Notes: a model not told the origin generated them from the letters alone. DNA of 8,981 nucleotides from Sulfurospirillaceae bacterium (GCA_028705785.1 JAQWCT010000100.1:1-8981), one strand, 5' to 3'. Shown: positions 1-7,251, numbered from the stretch's first letter. Made by a program: numbers and translations.

Positions 1-1
1 A

Positions 2-118
2 ATATTTCAAAATGTACAATACGAGGGCTAAACTTTTAACTTTCAGTATTGTCTACCTGCAAGTTACAAACCTTGGATGCCGTATATAACATTTTATGAT
101 AATGGAGGTTTAATGTAG
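2..118 (+). pseudogene. Possible 3' remnant of a plus-strand gene with an in-frame stop (beta-strand-like C-terminus)
   Basis: Frame 2 of the plus strand reads a short peptide ending in QYEG, meets a TAA at 29-31, then continues open for 28 codons to a TAG at 116-118. The last part reads YKPWMPYITFYDNGGLM and is rich in aromatic and alternating polar/hydrophobic residues, as in the last strands of an outer-membrane beta-barrel protein. Only one base change (TAA to CAA, AAA or GAA) would join the two halves. This could be the decayed end of a real gene whose body lies left of the window, or a chance open stretch. The downstream inverted repeat at 141-175, followed on the plus strand by TTTGTT, would suit the end of a transcript arriving from the left. 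No family is assigned; the call rests on peptide character alone. Confidence 0.3.
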
Positions 119-140
119 CTTGGAAAGGTAAAGGTAGTTC

Positions 141-180
141 CCTTTTACATGTAAGGAAAAATCCTTACATGTAAAGGTTT
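141..180. terminator. Inverted repeat between convergent gene ends, likely bidirectional terminator
   Basis: CCTTTTACATGTAAGG (141-156) and CCTTACATGTAAAGG (162-176 region) are inverted copies apart from one extra T in the left arm, enclosing a short A-rich loop. The transcript could form a stem of about 15 pairs. On the plus strand it is followed by TTTGTT, a weak U-tract. On the minus strand, the side that would end the htpG operon, there is no clear U-tract after the stem. It starts a few bases after the htpG stop codon. Each arm also contains the 10-base palindrome TTACATGTAA, which recurs in shortened form elsewhere in the window (see findings). Confidence 0.6.
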
Positions 181-181
181 G

Positions 182-2053
182 TTACAATGCTTTAGCGATA
201 AATCTGTTGAGTCTTTTTGCAAAAGCGCTGATATCTTCTATCTTCATACCCTCTTGTAATTTAGCTTGATCGAGTAAAAGATAAGCGATATCGTGAAGTT
301 CTAGTAGGTCACTTTTTGCCAGAAGCTTTTTGAAAATCTCGTGTTCAGGATTAATCTCAAGGATAGGTTTAATCACAGGAAGATTGTCTTGTCCCATTTG
401 TTTGAGCATTTGTTGCATCTGAAAATCTGGGTCATTTTTATCGTACACGAGGCATGATGGTGAGTCGCTTAAACGGCTAGAGATTTTGACATCTTTCGCA
501 TCATCTTTCAAAATTTCTTTCATTTTGACTAAGATTTCTCCATAAGTTTTTTCATCTTCTTCTGTTTTGGTTTTGTCTTCTTTGATTTCTTCATCAATAT
601 CTGAGTTATTTACTGGTTTTATTGGTGTTTTATCGTACTCGCCTACCATTGGGAAGACGATCGCATCAACTTCTTCATCCAGAAGCAAAACTTCGATATT
701 TTTAGCTTTAAATTGCTCTATAAGAGGAGAATTTCTCAAGATTCTTTCATTTTCACCCGTGATGTAATAAATGCTTTTTTGGTCTTCACCCATTCCCTCT
801 TTATACTCTTTAAGGCTAACAAGTCCCTCTTTTTTGCTTGATTTAAAGAGCGCTAATTCTAGGATAGCTTCTTTGTTTTCATAGTCGTTGTAAAGTCCCT
901 CTTTGATGACTCGTCCGAAGTTTTTGTAGAACTCTAAGTATTTATCGTTCTCTTTTTCTTTGAGTGATTTAAGCTCACTGAGTATCTTTTTAACAGAAGC
1001 TTTTTTGATGCTTTCTAAGATTTTATTTTGTTGTAAAATCTCACGGCTGACATTCAGTGGTAAGTCCTCTGCATCGATGATACCTTTAACAAAACGAAGG
1101 TAAGTTGGCAAAAGCTCTTTTTCATCATCCGTGATAAAGACGCGTTTAACATACAACTTGACACCGGGTTTATAATCCATTCTAAACAAATCCATTGGAG
1201 GGGTTGATGGGATGTAGAAAAGGGTTGTATATTCATATTTTCCCTCAGCTTTGGTGTGTGACCAAAGGAGTGGATCTTCGCTGTCATGAGAGATTTGTTT
1301 GTAAAAGTCTTGATACTCATCTGCTTTTATTTGGCTTTTAGAGAGTGTCCAAAGGGCACTTGCTTTGTTGATTTGGACATTTTTAATCTCGCTTTTGCTC
1401 TCTTTACTCTCCTCATCATAGTTTTTCTCTTCTTTATCCATGAAAATGGCAAAAGGGATGTGGTTTGAGTATTTTTTAATAACAGATTGGATGCGGTAGA
1501 ATTCTAAAAATTCTTCTTCGTCCTCTTTGAGATAAAGGGTGATGGAAGTTCCATGCGTCTCTTTTGTTGTCTCTGTGATGTCATACTCGCCACCTGCTTC
1601 AGAACTCCACATGTAAGCTTTTTCTTCCAAGGCTTTACGACTTGTAACCTCAATTTTATTTGCTACCATAAAGGCTGCATAAAAACCAACACCAAATTGA
1701 CCAATAAGACTTGAATCTTTTTTCTTGTCACCACTAAGGTTTTGTAAAAATGATTTGGTACCACTTTTTGCAATGGTTCCTAGATTGTCAATCAAATCTG
1801 CTTCATTCATACCAATACCGCTATCGCTGATGGTGAGCGTTTTAAGCTCTTTATTGATAGTGATGTCGATGCGAGGTGTGTATGAGAGTGACTTATAGTT
1901 CTCATCCGTAAGGGTTAGATAATTTAGTTTATCCAGTGCATCTGAGCTATTTGAGATAAGCTCTCGTAAAAATATCTCTTTGTTAGAGTACAAAGAGTGA
2001 ATCATGAGATCGAGAAGTTGTGAGACTTCGGTTTGAAATTGATGTTTTGACAT
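182..2053 (-). CDS. htpG: Molecular chaperone HtpG (bacterial Hsp90)
   Basis: This is a full-length 623-residue Hsp90, the same size as the E. coli protein (about 624). It is a cytoplasmic ATP-dependent homodimer that remodels client proteins, usually with the DnaK system. The N-terminal GHKL ATPase shows ELISNSSDAL at 31-40 (Glu31, Asn35, Asp38), the nucleotide-binding DSGIGM at 77-82, the lid glycine box GQFGVGF at 118-124 and HGTSITLYL at 167-175. The middle domain holds NVSRE at 334-338, whose Arg337 corresponds to the ATP-contacting arginine. A highly charged stretch around 485-505 precedes the C-terminal dimerisation part. The ATG is preceded by AAAGGA with a 6-base spacer. It is the last gene of the minus-strand cluster, 38 bases after crcB. 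I see no strong promoter directly upstream, only a weak TAAAAT at 2094-2099, so readthrough from the operon probably supplies much of its expression. Confidence 0.98.
   Translation of the reverse strand: MSKHQFQTEVSQLLDLMIHSLYSNKEIFLRELISNSSDALDKLNYLTLTDENYKSLSYTPRIDITINKELKTLTISDSGIGMNEADLIDNLGTIAKSGTKSFLQNLSGDKKKDSSLIGQFGVGFYAAFMVANKIEVTSRKALEEKAYMWSSEAGGEYDITETTKETHGTSITLYLKEDEEEFLEFYRIQSVIKKYSNHIPFAIFMDKEEKNYDEESKESKSEIKNVQINKASALWTLSKSQIKADEYQDFYKQISHDSEDPLLWSHTKAEGKYEYTTLFYIPSTPPMDLFRMDYKPGVKLYVKRVFITDDEKELLPTYLRFVKGIIDAEDLPLNVSREILQQNKILESIKKASVKKILSELKSLKEKENDKYLEFYKNFGRVIKEGLYNDYENKEAILELALFKSSKKEGLVSLKEYKEGMGEDQKSIYYITGENERILRNSPLIEQFKAKNIEVLLLDEEVDAIVFPMVGEYDKTPIKPVNNSDIDEEIKEDKTKTEEDEKTYGEILVKMKEILKDDAKDVKISSRLSDSPSCLVYDKNDPDFQMQQMLKQMGQDNLPVIKPILEINPEHEIFKKLLAKSDLLELHDIAYLLLDQAKLQEGMKIEDISAFAKRLNRFIAKAL
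1609..1617 (+). repeat. ACATGTAAG word inside htpG
   Basis: This is one of five copies of ACATGTAAG in the window (others near 147, 166, 3220 and 7488). Here the minus strand is coding and the word falls in the codons for AYMW. Confidence 0.4.
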
Positions 2054-2091
2054 GGTTTATCCTTTGTAAGTAAGTTAAAATTTTGCGGGAG

Positions 2092-2478
2092 TTATTTTAG
2101 CAAAAATTCGGTTATTTTAAAACCACTTCCTGCTGCTATAATTGTCCCGATGACATTGAGAAGCGTATTTGCAAGACCTAAAACAAGGCTTCCTTGATTG
2201 AAAAGCCAAAAAGTTTCCAGTGCAAATGTTGAAAAAGTAGTGAGTCCACCTAATATTCCAGTGGTTAAAAAAGACTTTACGGGCGTAGAAAAGAGTGTTG
2301 TATAGGTAAATAAGGCAAATAGGATACCGATAAAAAGACTTCCTACGAGATTGACACCAAGTGTACCAAAAGGTAGGTCATGGGGAACATGTTTGTTGAC
2401 CACGCCATTGAGGTAGGCTCTCAAGATTGAGCCTAAAAAACCACCACTACCGATGGCTAGAAGTGTTTGCCAACTCAT
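2092..2478 (-). CDS. crcB: Fluoride channel CrcB/Fluc
   Basis: This 128-residue, four-helix membrane protein has the Fluc family hallmarks: GGFLGSILRAYL near the N-terminus (12-23), GTLGVNLVGSLFIG (38-51) with the pore Asn43, and GGLTTFSTF (77-85) carrying the Thr/Phe/Ser pore motif. The family forms dual-topology homodimers that let fluoride leave the cytoplasm; here a single gene presumably makes the whole dimer. The ATG at 2478 has GAAAGG 7 bases upstream, and its first 32 bases overlap the 3' end of plsC, so its translation is probably coupled. No fluoride riboswitch can precede it because the upstream sequence is plsC coding sequence. The length and motifs are normal for the family. Confidence 0.95.
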   Translation of the reverse strand: MSWQTLLAIGSGGFLGSILRAYLNGVVNKHVPHDLPFGTLGVNLVGSLFIGILFALFTYTTLFSTPVKSFLTTGILGGLTTFSTFALETFWLFNQGSLVLGLANTLLNVIGTIIAAGSGFKITEFLLK

Positions 2479-3148
2479 AAGCTAACCTTTCTTGCATGGT
2501 TTGGTGAAGCTTTTCGTACCAGTTTTCATCTTCTTTGGGATTGATAGGCTCAAGATAAATCACATGAACTTCACCACTATGTGCTTCAAGATTTTGGGAG
2601 TCAAAAACTCGTCTTGCACCTAAGATAAGGGCAGGTTGCACGATGAGTTCAAGTTTTTCAGCCAATATCTTAGCGCCACTTTGGAATTTTAAAATATTGG
2701 TTCCACGCCCTCTTGTTCCTTCTGGAAACATTGCAATCACGCGTCCCTCTTCGATGCGTTCTTTTCCAAGTTTAAGCATTTTAATGATGGATCGTTTATC
2801 TTTTCTATCAATCGCAATCATGCGTGGCGCATTAATAATATGTCCAAAGAGTGGAATATCTTGTATCTCTTTTTTAGCGACCCAGCATAAGTCTTTAGGA
2901 TAAATTTTTTCAAGTGCTACGATATCGATAAGACTTTGGTGGTTCATCACTAAAAGCGTGGCACTCTCCAAAGGTATACCTGTTTGTTTAATAGAAAAAC
3001 CCATGAAATAAGTTTGCATCCAAGCCCAAGTTTTACGAATAGTATGTGTGGATTGGCGAAAGATATACATGAGAACAATGACCATTAAAACAGTGACTAC
3101 AAATTCAATGATAGTGTAGATGCCTCTAATTTTTGATAATATTTTCAC
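2447..3148 (-). CDS. plsC: 1-acyl-sn-glycerol-3-phosphate acyltransferase (PlsC family)
   Basis: This inner-membrane acyltransferase converts lysophosphatidic acid to phosphatidic acid in phospholipid synthesis. Numbering from the chosen start (233 residues), an N-terminal hydrophobic anchor (about 12-30) is followed by motif I NHQSLID (His70, Asp75), the conserved block WVAKKEIQDIPLFG, IDRKD, motif III FPEGTR at 141-146 and the motif IV proline (VQPALIL, Pro172). The start is uncertain. I prefer GTG at 3148: TGGA lies 6 bases upstream, and the protein then begins directly at VKILSKIRGIY, the expected beginning of the hydrophobic anchor. An ATG at 3172 (no visible Shine-Dalgarno) and a TTG at 3211 are possible, but would only add residues that shadow the upstream gene's SH3-like end. 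The overlap with that upstream gene is about 23 bases for the GTG start. Confidence 0.93.
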   Translation of the reverse strand: MKILSKIRGIYTIIEFVVTVLMVIVLMYIFRQSTHTIRKTWAWMQTYFMGFSIKQTGIPLESATLLVMNHQSLIDIVALEKIYPKDLCWVAKKEIQDIPLFGHIINAPRMIAIDRKDKRSIIKMLKLGKERIEEGRVIAMFPEGTRGRGTNILKFQSGAKILAEKLELIVQPALILGARRVFDSQNLEAHSGEVHVIYLEPINPKEDENWYEKLHQTMQERLAYELANTSSHR

Positions 3149-4226
3149 TCTGTGTCCATCCAATTTTTCCATCAGGAAGTAAGATTTTAATATATTGATC
3201 TCGCTCTCCAAGTTTTTCTACATGTAAGGCTTTATTGCTACTGAAAAAGATAGTTGATTTTTCTGTAGGAAGTATCATCACGCTACTATTAGCTTTTAGC
3301 TCTGCATCGTTTAGCGGGTTCTTGTCTATAAAATAAAGCGCTAAAAAGATAAGAGAAATCAGCAAATAGAAAAATCTTCTTCGCTTAAGAAAGATAATAA
3401 AAAATAAAAATGAGGCAACACCATAGGCAATACTTTTATAAAATTCAAAAATACTCTCTTTAGGATTGAGTCCTAATTGGGTACTGACTTCCTCACTCGC
3501 AATAATGACAGGAAGTGAGGTTTTTACAAATTTGTTAGTCGGAAGGTCAAAGTAAGTAAATTCTAATGTTTTTTGATAATTAGGGATAATAGCGTAGTAG
3601 TATATCTTTTGGGTTGGGTGATTGTCGGTAAAAGAATCAACGCTATTTTTAGGCACACTACTGAGGGAAAAGTCTTTAAGATTTGAGTTCGTTGCTTCTA
3701 TCTCTAGGACAATAATTAAACTTTTACTGTCAAAAGTAGTTGTTTTATACTTTTTAACCGTGAGTGAATCTGCGATAACATTGCTAAATAAAGCATCTTT
3801 TTTAAGTTGAATCACATTAAGTTGAGGCAATTCGACTTTTTCACTTTCAATATTTTCTTTATTTGAAAGGAGCGTAACGCTAAAGTGAGGTAGGTTTAAA
3901 GGTATGGATTTGACTTTGAAATAAAAAGTATTGAAATAAGTGTTATTATTAGAAGGTTGCCATTTGCTATCAGGGTTGATAACTTCAACACTTTTGGATT
4001 CTAAAAAGACATTAACCACATCATCAAAATCATTTTTTGCGATAATGGCTTTGAAAGTAATAGGAAAAATTTGTCCAACATAAATTTTTGCAGGTACTTC
4101 TTCGTAGGAAATAAAAAGTGATTTGGCGATTCCTGAAAAACTATTGCCTCTGGTCCCCTCTTCTTGTGCAAAAAGAGAAGAAAAGAGAACCAAAGTACAT
4201 AAGATAGCTTTAAAAATATATTTCAT
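3126..4226 (-). CDS. Uncharacterised periplasmic protein, membrane-anchored, with C-terminal SH3-like domain
   Basis: The function is unknown to me. The 366-residue product starts with a Sec signal peptide (MKYIFKAILC..., likely cleaved near FAQ at 19-21). A mainly beta region (about 40-245) follows, beginning VPAKIYVGQIFPITFKA, which resembles the immunoglobulin-like strands of BatD-type proteins. Two hydrophobic helices at about 264-280 and 285-300 are joined by KRRR, so the loop should be cytoplasmic and both flanks periplasmic. The C-terminal 50 residues (about 312-364: SSVMILPTEKSTIFF, YIKILLPDGKIGWTQSE) fit a bacterial SH3 domain, often a peptidoglycan or protein-binding module. It sits 3 bases after purQ with only a distant GAGGG upstream, suggesting coupled translation, and overlaps plsC. 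From memory, C. jejuni has a putative periplasmic protein (Cj0515) at the same place. The BatD-like label is an inference from strand pattern, not an alignment. Confidence 0.85.
   Translation of the reverse strand: MKYIFKAILCTLVLFSSLFAQEEGTRGNSFSGIAKSLFISYEEVPAKIYVGQIFPITFKAIIAKNDFDDVVNVFLESKSVEVINPDSKWQPSNNNTYFNTFYFKVKSIPLNLPHFSVTLLSNKENIESEKVELPQLNVIQLKKDALFSNVIADSLTVKKYKTTTFDSKSLIIVLEIEATNSNLKDFSLSSVPKNSVDSFTDNHPTQKIYYYAIIPNYQKTLEFTYFDLPTNKFVKTSLPVIIASEEVSTQLGLNPKESIFEFYKSIAYGVASFLFFIIFLKRRRFFYLLISLIFLALYFIDKNPLNDAELKANSSVMILPTEKSTIFFSSNKALHVEKLGERDQYIKILLPDGKIGWTQSENIIKN
3220..3228 (+). repeat. ACATGTAAG word inside the uncharacterised periplasmic protein gene
   Basis: The context is CTACATGTAAGGC. 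On the coding minus strand it encodes part of ALHVE. It is the same word as at the htpG terminator. Confidence 0.4.
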
Positions 4227-4229
4227 TGA

Positions 4230-4901
4230 TTAGTGTATAAAACCCTCTAGCATTTTCACACCATCATTGGAACCTAAAATCTCTTCAATAGCTCGTTCAG
4301 GATGAGGCATGAGTCCAAAAACATTTTTAGCCTTATTGCAAATACATGCAATAGAATCGATAGAGCCATTCGGGTTTTTAACATCACCATTTTCATCACA
4401 GTAGGTCAATAAGACTTGGCTATTGGCATATAGCTCTTTAAGTCCTGCTTCATCGATAAAATAACTTCCCTCGCCATGTGCAATAGGAACATTAAGAATG
4501 TTACCAACAGAGAATTTTTTAAGAAAAGTATTGTTATTGTCGATAACTTTGAGATGGTGAAATTTGGAGATAAAATGGACATTTTCATTGCGTTTCATCG
4601 CCCCTGGAAGCAGTCTTGCCTCTAAGAGCATTTGAAAACCGTTACAAATACCAAGAACTTTTCCACCCTCATTGGCAAAGGCAATAACCGCTTTCATAAT
4701 AGGTGAAAATTTTGCAATGGCTGCACTTCTGAGGTAATCACCATAGCTAAACCCCCCGGGTAAAACTACAAGGTCAACACCTTTGGGAAGTTGTTCTTCC
4801 TTATGAAAAACAAGTGTGACAGATTGTCCTAATTTTTCAAAGGCATATTTAGTATCGATTTCACAGTTGGTCCCTGGAAATACAATAACAGCTACTAGCA
4901 T
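4230..4901 (-). CDS. purQ: Phosphoribosylformylglycinamidine synthase subunit PurQ (glutaminase)
   Basis: PurQ is the class I glutamine amidotransferase subunit of FGAM synthase, the fourth step of purine synthesis; it releases ammonia from glutamine for transfer by PurL. The 223-residue protein carries FPGTNCEID at 8-16, LPGGFSYGDYLRSA with the oxyanion region, the nucleophile elbow GICNGFQ (Cys86), PIAHGEGS at 139-146, NPNGS, and the catalytic pair in MPHPERA (His200, Glu202). The size matches the stand-alone small PurQ used with PurS and small PurL, not the fused large enzyme of E. coli. Its ATG overlaps the end of purS by 7 bases (ATGCTAG) and lacks a good Shine-Dalgarno, so it is most likely translated by coupling to purS, which would help keep the subunits balanced. 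Confidence 0.98.
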   Translation of the reverse strand: MLVAVIVFPGTNCEIDTKYAFEKLGQSVTLVFHKEEQLPKGVDLVVLPGGFSYGDYLRSAAIAKFSPIMKAVIAFANEGGKVLGICNGFQMLLEARLLPGAMKRNENVHFISKFHHLKVIDNNNTFLKKFSVGNILNVPIAHGEGSYFIDEAGLKELYANSQVLLTYCDENGDVKNPNGSIDSIACICNKAKNVFGLMPHPERAIEEILGSNDGVKMLEGFIH

Positions 4902-5140
4902 GTCGGAAACTCAATCGTATAATTTTCAATGACTGTGTTAGCCAATAGCTCTTCACACATAATCTCAACTCTTTTTTGAGCACTGTTTTTATCTGTTTCA
5001 TTGATATCCAAAATGATTTGTTTACCGATTCTTACCTCTTTGACTTCATTGAATTTTAAAGAGGAAAGGGCGTGGTGAACAGCTTTTCCTTGAGGATCTA
5101 AAACACCTTCTTTTAATTGAATGTTAACGATGACTTTCAT
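4895..5140 (-). CDS. purS: Phosphoribosylformylglycinamidine synthase subunit PurS
   Basis: This 81-residue protein is the small structural subunit that bridges PurQ and PurL in the three-part FGAM synthase. It shows the family pattern: MKVIVNIQLKEGVLDPQGKAV at the N-terminus (conserved K-x-G-V-L-D-P-Q-G), a central VKEVRIGKQI strand and the C-terminal ANTVIENYTIEF. The ATG follows AAGGA at a spacing of about 10 bases and lies 15 bases after the purC stop. The length is typical for the family. Because purL is not nearby, the third subunit must be encoded elsewhere in the genome. Confidence 0.97.
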   Translation of the reverse strand: MKVIVNIQLKEGVLDPQGKAVHHALSSLKFNEVKEVRIGKQIILDINETDKNSAQKRVEIMCEELLANTVIENYTIEFPTC

Positions 5141-5155
5141 TAGCTCGCTTTCCTT

Positions 5156-5869
5156 TTAGTGACTTAAAATTCTTTTTAAAACTTCTTCATAAGCGACTTT
5201 AACATCACCTAAACCTTGTCTAAATCTATCTTTATCCAATTTTTCATTGGTGTCCATATCCCAAAAACGACAGCTATCAGGACTAATTTCATCTGAGAGA
5301 AGGATGTTGCCTTCTGTGTCGATACCAAACTCAACTTTGAAATCCACCAGTTTAAGTTTTCTATCACTAAAGAAACTTTTCATAATACTATTGATTTCTC
5401 GTCCAAGTCGTTTTAATTCTTCAAGGTCAGACTCACTTTTTACAAGTCCTAGCATTAAACAATGCTCATCATTTAAAATAGGATCACCCAACGCATCATC
5501 TTTATAATAAAACTCAACTAGCGTAAAAGGAAGAATCGTTCCTTCTTTCATGCCTAGTCTTTTTGATAAAGACCCTGTGGCGATATTTCTAACCACGACT
5601 TCGATAGGAATGATTTTCACTTTTTTAACAAGTTGGTGTGTATCATCGAGTGTTTTAACCAGATGGGTTTTAATACCATGTTTTTCTAGGAGCTTAAACA
5701 GTTGTGTACTGATTTTACAATTGAGTGCACCTTTTCCTGCTTCGTTGCCTCGTTTTTCTGCGTTAAACGCTGTCAAATCATCTTTAAATTCTGAGATTAA
5801 AAGATTTTCATCTTCTGTAAAAAAAAGTTTTTTACCTTTTCCTTCGTATAACAATGCACCTTTATTCAA
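5156..5869 (-). CDS. purC: Phosphoribosylaminoimidazole-succinocarboxamide synthase (SAICAR synthetase)
   Basis: PurC joins aspartate to CAIR with ATP to form SAICAR in de novo purine synthesis. The 237-residue protein, the usual bacterial length, shows LLYEGKGKKLF at 6-16 (ATP loop), DDLTAFN at 30-36, PIEVVVRNIATGS at 88-100, DPILNDEH at 129-136, VDFKVEFGID, and LLSDEISPDSCRFWD at 190-204 with the signature DEISPDS, then DKDRFRQGLG. The start codon is TTG at 5869: it is preceded by AGGAG at a 6-base spacer, and the resulting N-terminus aligns with the normal family start (x-K-x-x-x-LYEGKGK). No ATG lies in a plausible place. It begins 14 bases after ctpA and precedes purS by 15 bases. Confidence 0.98.
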   Translation of the reverse strand: MNKGALLYEGKGKKLFFTEDENLLISEFKDDLTAFNAEKRGNEAGKGALNCKISTQLFKLLEKHGIKTHLVKTLDDTHQLVKKVKIIPIEVVVRNIATGSLSKRLGMKEGTILPFTLVEFYYKDDALGDPILNDEHCLMLGLVKSESDLEELKRLGREINSIMKSFFSDRKLKLVDFKVEFGIDTEGNILLSDEISPDSCRFWDMDTNEKLDKDRFRQGLGDVKVAYEEVLKRILSH

Positions 5870-5875
5870 CTTATT

Positions 5876-5880
5876 CTCCT
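5876..5880 (-). promoter_or_regulatory. Strong ribosome binding site fixing a TTG start for purC
   Basis: On the minus strand AGGAG lies 6 bases before TTG at 5867-5869. It is among the strongest Shine-Dalgarno matches in this cluster and supports a real non-ATG start. Confidence 0.75.
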
Positions 5881-5883
5881 GCG

Positions 5884-7212
5884 TTATTTTTTGATAGAAA
5901 GAACTTTAATGACATCTACGGCTGTTTTAAGCTGTAAATCTTTCATCAAGCCTTCACTTGTAACATCTGCTTTTTCAGACTTTAGAGGTTCTTTTTCTTT
6001 CTCTTTAGGTTTCGTTTTACTTTTGCTATCTTTAGCTTCATCTACTTTTTTAAGTTCACCCTCTAAATGTTTTTTGAGGTCTTTTTCTTTGACAGCAAGT
6101 TCATTGTTTTTATGCGGAACTTCTCCTGGATAGACAAGAAGATCAGGGGTTACACCCTCAGCTTGGATTGTTCTTCCACTTGGGAGATAATAGCGTGCAA
6201 TTGTAAGACGAATAGCTTCGTCATCTACGACAGGAAGAACAGCTTGTACACTTCCTTTACCAAAAGTTTTTTCACCAATGATAACAGCTCTTTTATGATC
6301 TTGAAGTGAGCCACTGACGATTTCACTTGCACTTGCACTTCCACCATTGACAAGAACGACTAAAGGTGTTTTGGTGATAGTTGATGACTTACTTGCTTTA
6401 TATTCAGCATTTTCTGCTTCAATACGACCTTTTTGAGAGACGATAATGCCCTCATCAACAAATAAATCAACAAGTCCAACCGCTTGGTTAAGAAGACCGC
6501 CTGGATTGTTACGAAGGTCTAAGACAATACCTTTAAGGTTTTTTTGTTTTTTGATAGCTTCGCCAACATCCCCTAGGATATTTTCATCAAAACTTGCTAC
6601 ACGAACATATAAAATATTTTCATTTTCAACCATGCGTGAATAAACAGATTCTATTTTGATGATATCTCTCGTGATAGGAATAGTTAAAGGTTTTGATTCA
6701 CCTTCTCGAACCATTGTAAGCTCAACACCCGTTCCAGGTTTACCACGCATTAGGTTTACGGATTCATCAATCGTCATATTAAGCGTAGATTGTTTATCAA
6801 TTTTTAAGATAATATCCCCAGCTTTTACGCCTGCTCTATCCGCAGGAGTTCCTTCCATTGGGGCGATAACAGTAAGCGCACCATCTCTTTGACCCACACT
6901 GATGCCAAGTCCGCCAAACTTACCTTCAGTTTGAATTTTGAGATCTTTGTAGTGTTTTGCATCTAAGTAAGATGAGTGTGCATCAAGGTTTGTAAGCATT
7001 CCCTCAATAGATTTTTTAATGATGTCATCAACTTTGATGTCATCGACATAATATTTTTCAATAGTCGCTAATACTCTGGTAAACTTAGCCAATGAAGCAA
7101 GTCTACTTTTATCACCTTCTGGACTTTCAGCAAAAAGCGTAGAGGAAAAGAGTGTGGAGATACCGACGATAGTCGCTACAAAGCCAAGTGTGGCAAATTT
7201 TAAATGTTTCAT
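5884..7212 (-). CDS. ctpA: Carboxyl-terminal processing protease, S41 family, PDZ-containing
   Basis: This 442-residue periplasmic or membrane-associated serine protease belongs to the CtpA/Prc (tail-specific) family. An N-terminal hydrophobic signal (about 7-28, MKHLKFATLGFVATIVG..., cleavage likely near FAES) is followed by a helical region, a PDZ domain (about 98-170, GGLGISVG ... GVKAGDIILKID) and the S41 core: GIVLDLRNNPGG at 228-239, GGSASASE at 290-297 with the predicted nucleophile Ser294, and FGKGSVQ with the general base Lys319 and Gln323. A lysine/glutamate-rich low-complexity segment (about 376-417) precedes a short C-terminal helix. Family members trim or degrade cell-envelope proteins; the specific substrate here is not visible. 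It is first in the minus-strand cluster. AGGGAG lies 14 bases before the ATG, a long spacing, but the signal peptide begins sensibly there. Confidence 0.96.
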   Translation of the reverse strand: MKHLKFATLGFVATIVGISTLFSSTLFAESPEGDKSRLASLAKFTRVLATIEKYYVDDIKVDDIIKKSIEGMLTNLDAHSSYLDAKHYKDLKIQTEGKFGGLGISVGQRDGALTVIAPMEGTPADRAGVKAGDIILKIDKQSTLNMTIDESVNLMRGKPGTGVELTMVREGESKPLTIPITRDIIKIESVYSRMVENENILYVRVASFDENILGDVGEAIKKQKNLKGIVLDLRNNPGGLLNQAVGLVDLFVDEGIIVSQKGRIEAENAEYKASKSSTITKTPLVVLVNGGSASASEIVSGSLQDHKRAVIIGEKTFGKGSVQAVLPVVDDEAIRLTIARYYLPSGRTIQAEGVTPDLLVYPGEVPHKNNELAVKEKDLKKHLEGELKKVDEAKDSKSKTKPKEKEKEPLKSEKADVTSEGLMKDLQLKTAVDVIKVLSIKK

Positions 7213-7245
7213 AATGTGTGTTTTGACTCCCTAAAAATAATGGTG

Positions 7246-7251
7246 ATTATA
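7246..7251 (-). promoter_or_regulatory. Candidate -10 element for the ctpA-pur-htpG operon
   Basis: On the minus strand TATAAT lies about 34 bases before the ctpA ATG, which would place the transcript start near 7239 with a leader of about 27 bases. There is no good -35 at the usual distance, which is common for epsilonproteobacterial sigma-70 promoters that rely on AT-rich upstream sequence. The TATAAT overlaps the right arm of an inverted repeat (TTGACT at 7223-7228 and AGTCAA at 7251-7256). Confidence 0.5.

Noticed and set aside
12..89. Plus-strand 25-codon frame starting MYNTRAKLL
   Set aside because: No ribosome binding site, no recognisable features; frame 2 looks more protein-like over the same stretch.
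104..118. GGAGG followed by ATG-TAG, resembling a start-stop regulatory element
   Set aside because: No downstream gene on the plus strand would be regulated by it, and GGAGG is explained as Gly-Gly codons of the frame 2 remnant.
567..1468. Open frames on the plus strand and an alternative minus frame inside htpG (567-767, 1286-1468, 1054-1320)
   Set aside because: They lie wholly within a well-conserved Hsp90 gene and their translations show no family features.
2479..2600. Fluoride riboswitch upstream of crcB
   Set aside because: The region is plsC coding sequence, and no riboswitch-like pseudoknot core was recognised.
5247..6892. Several plus-strand open frames opposite purC and ctpA, up to 114 codons
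   Set aside because: Serine- and leucine-rich antisense shadows of conserved genes, with no credible ribosome binding sites or domains.
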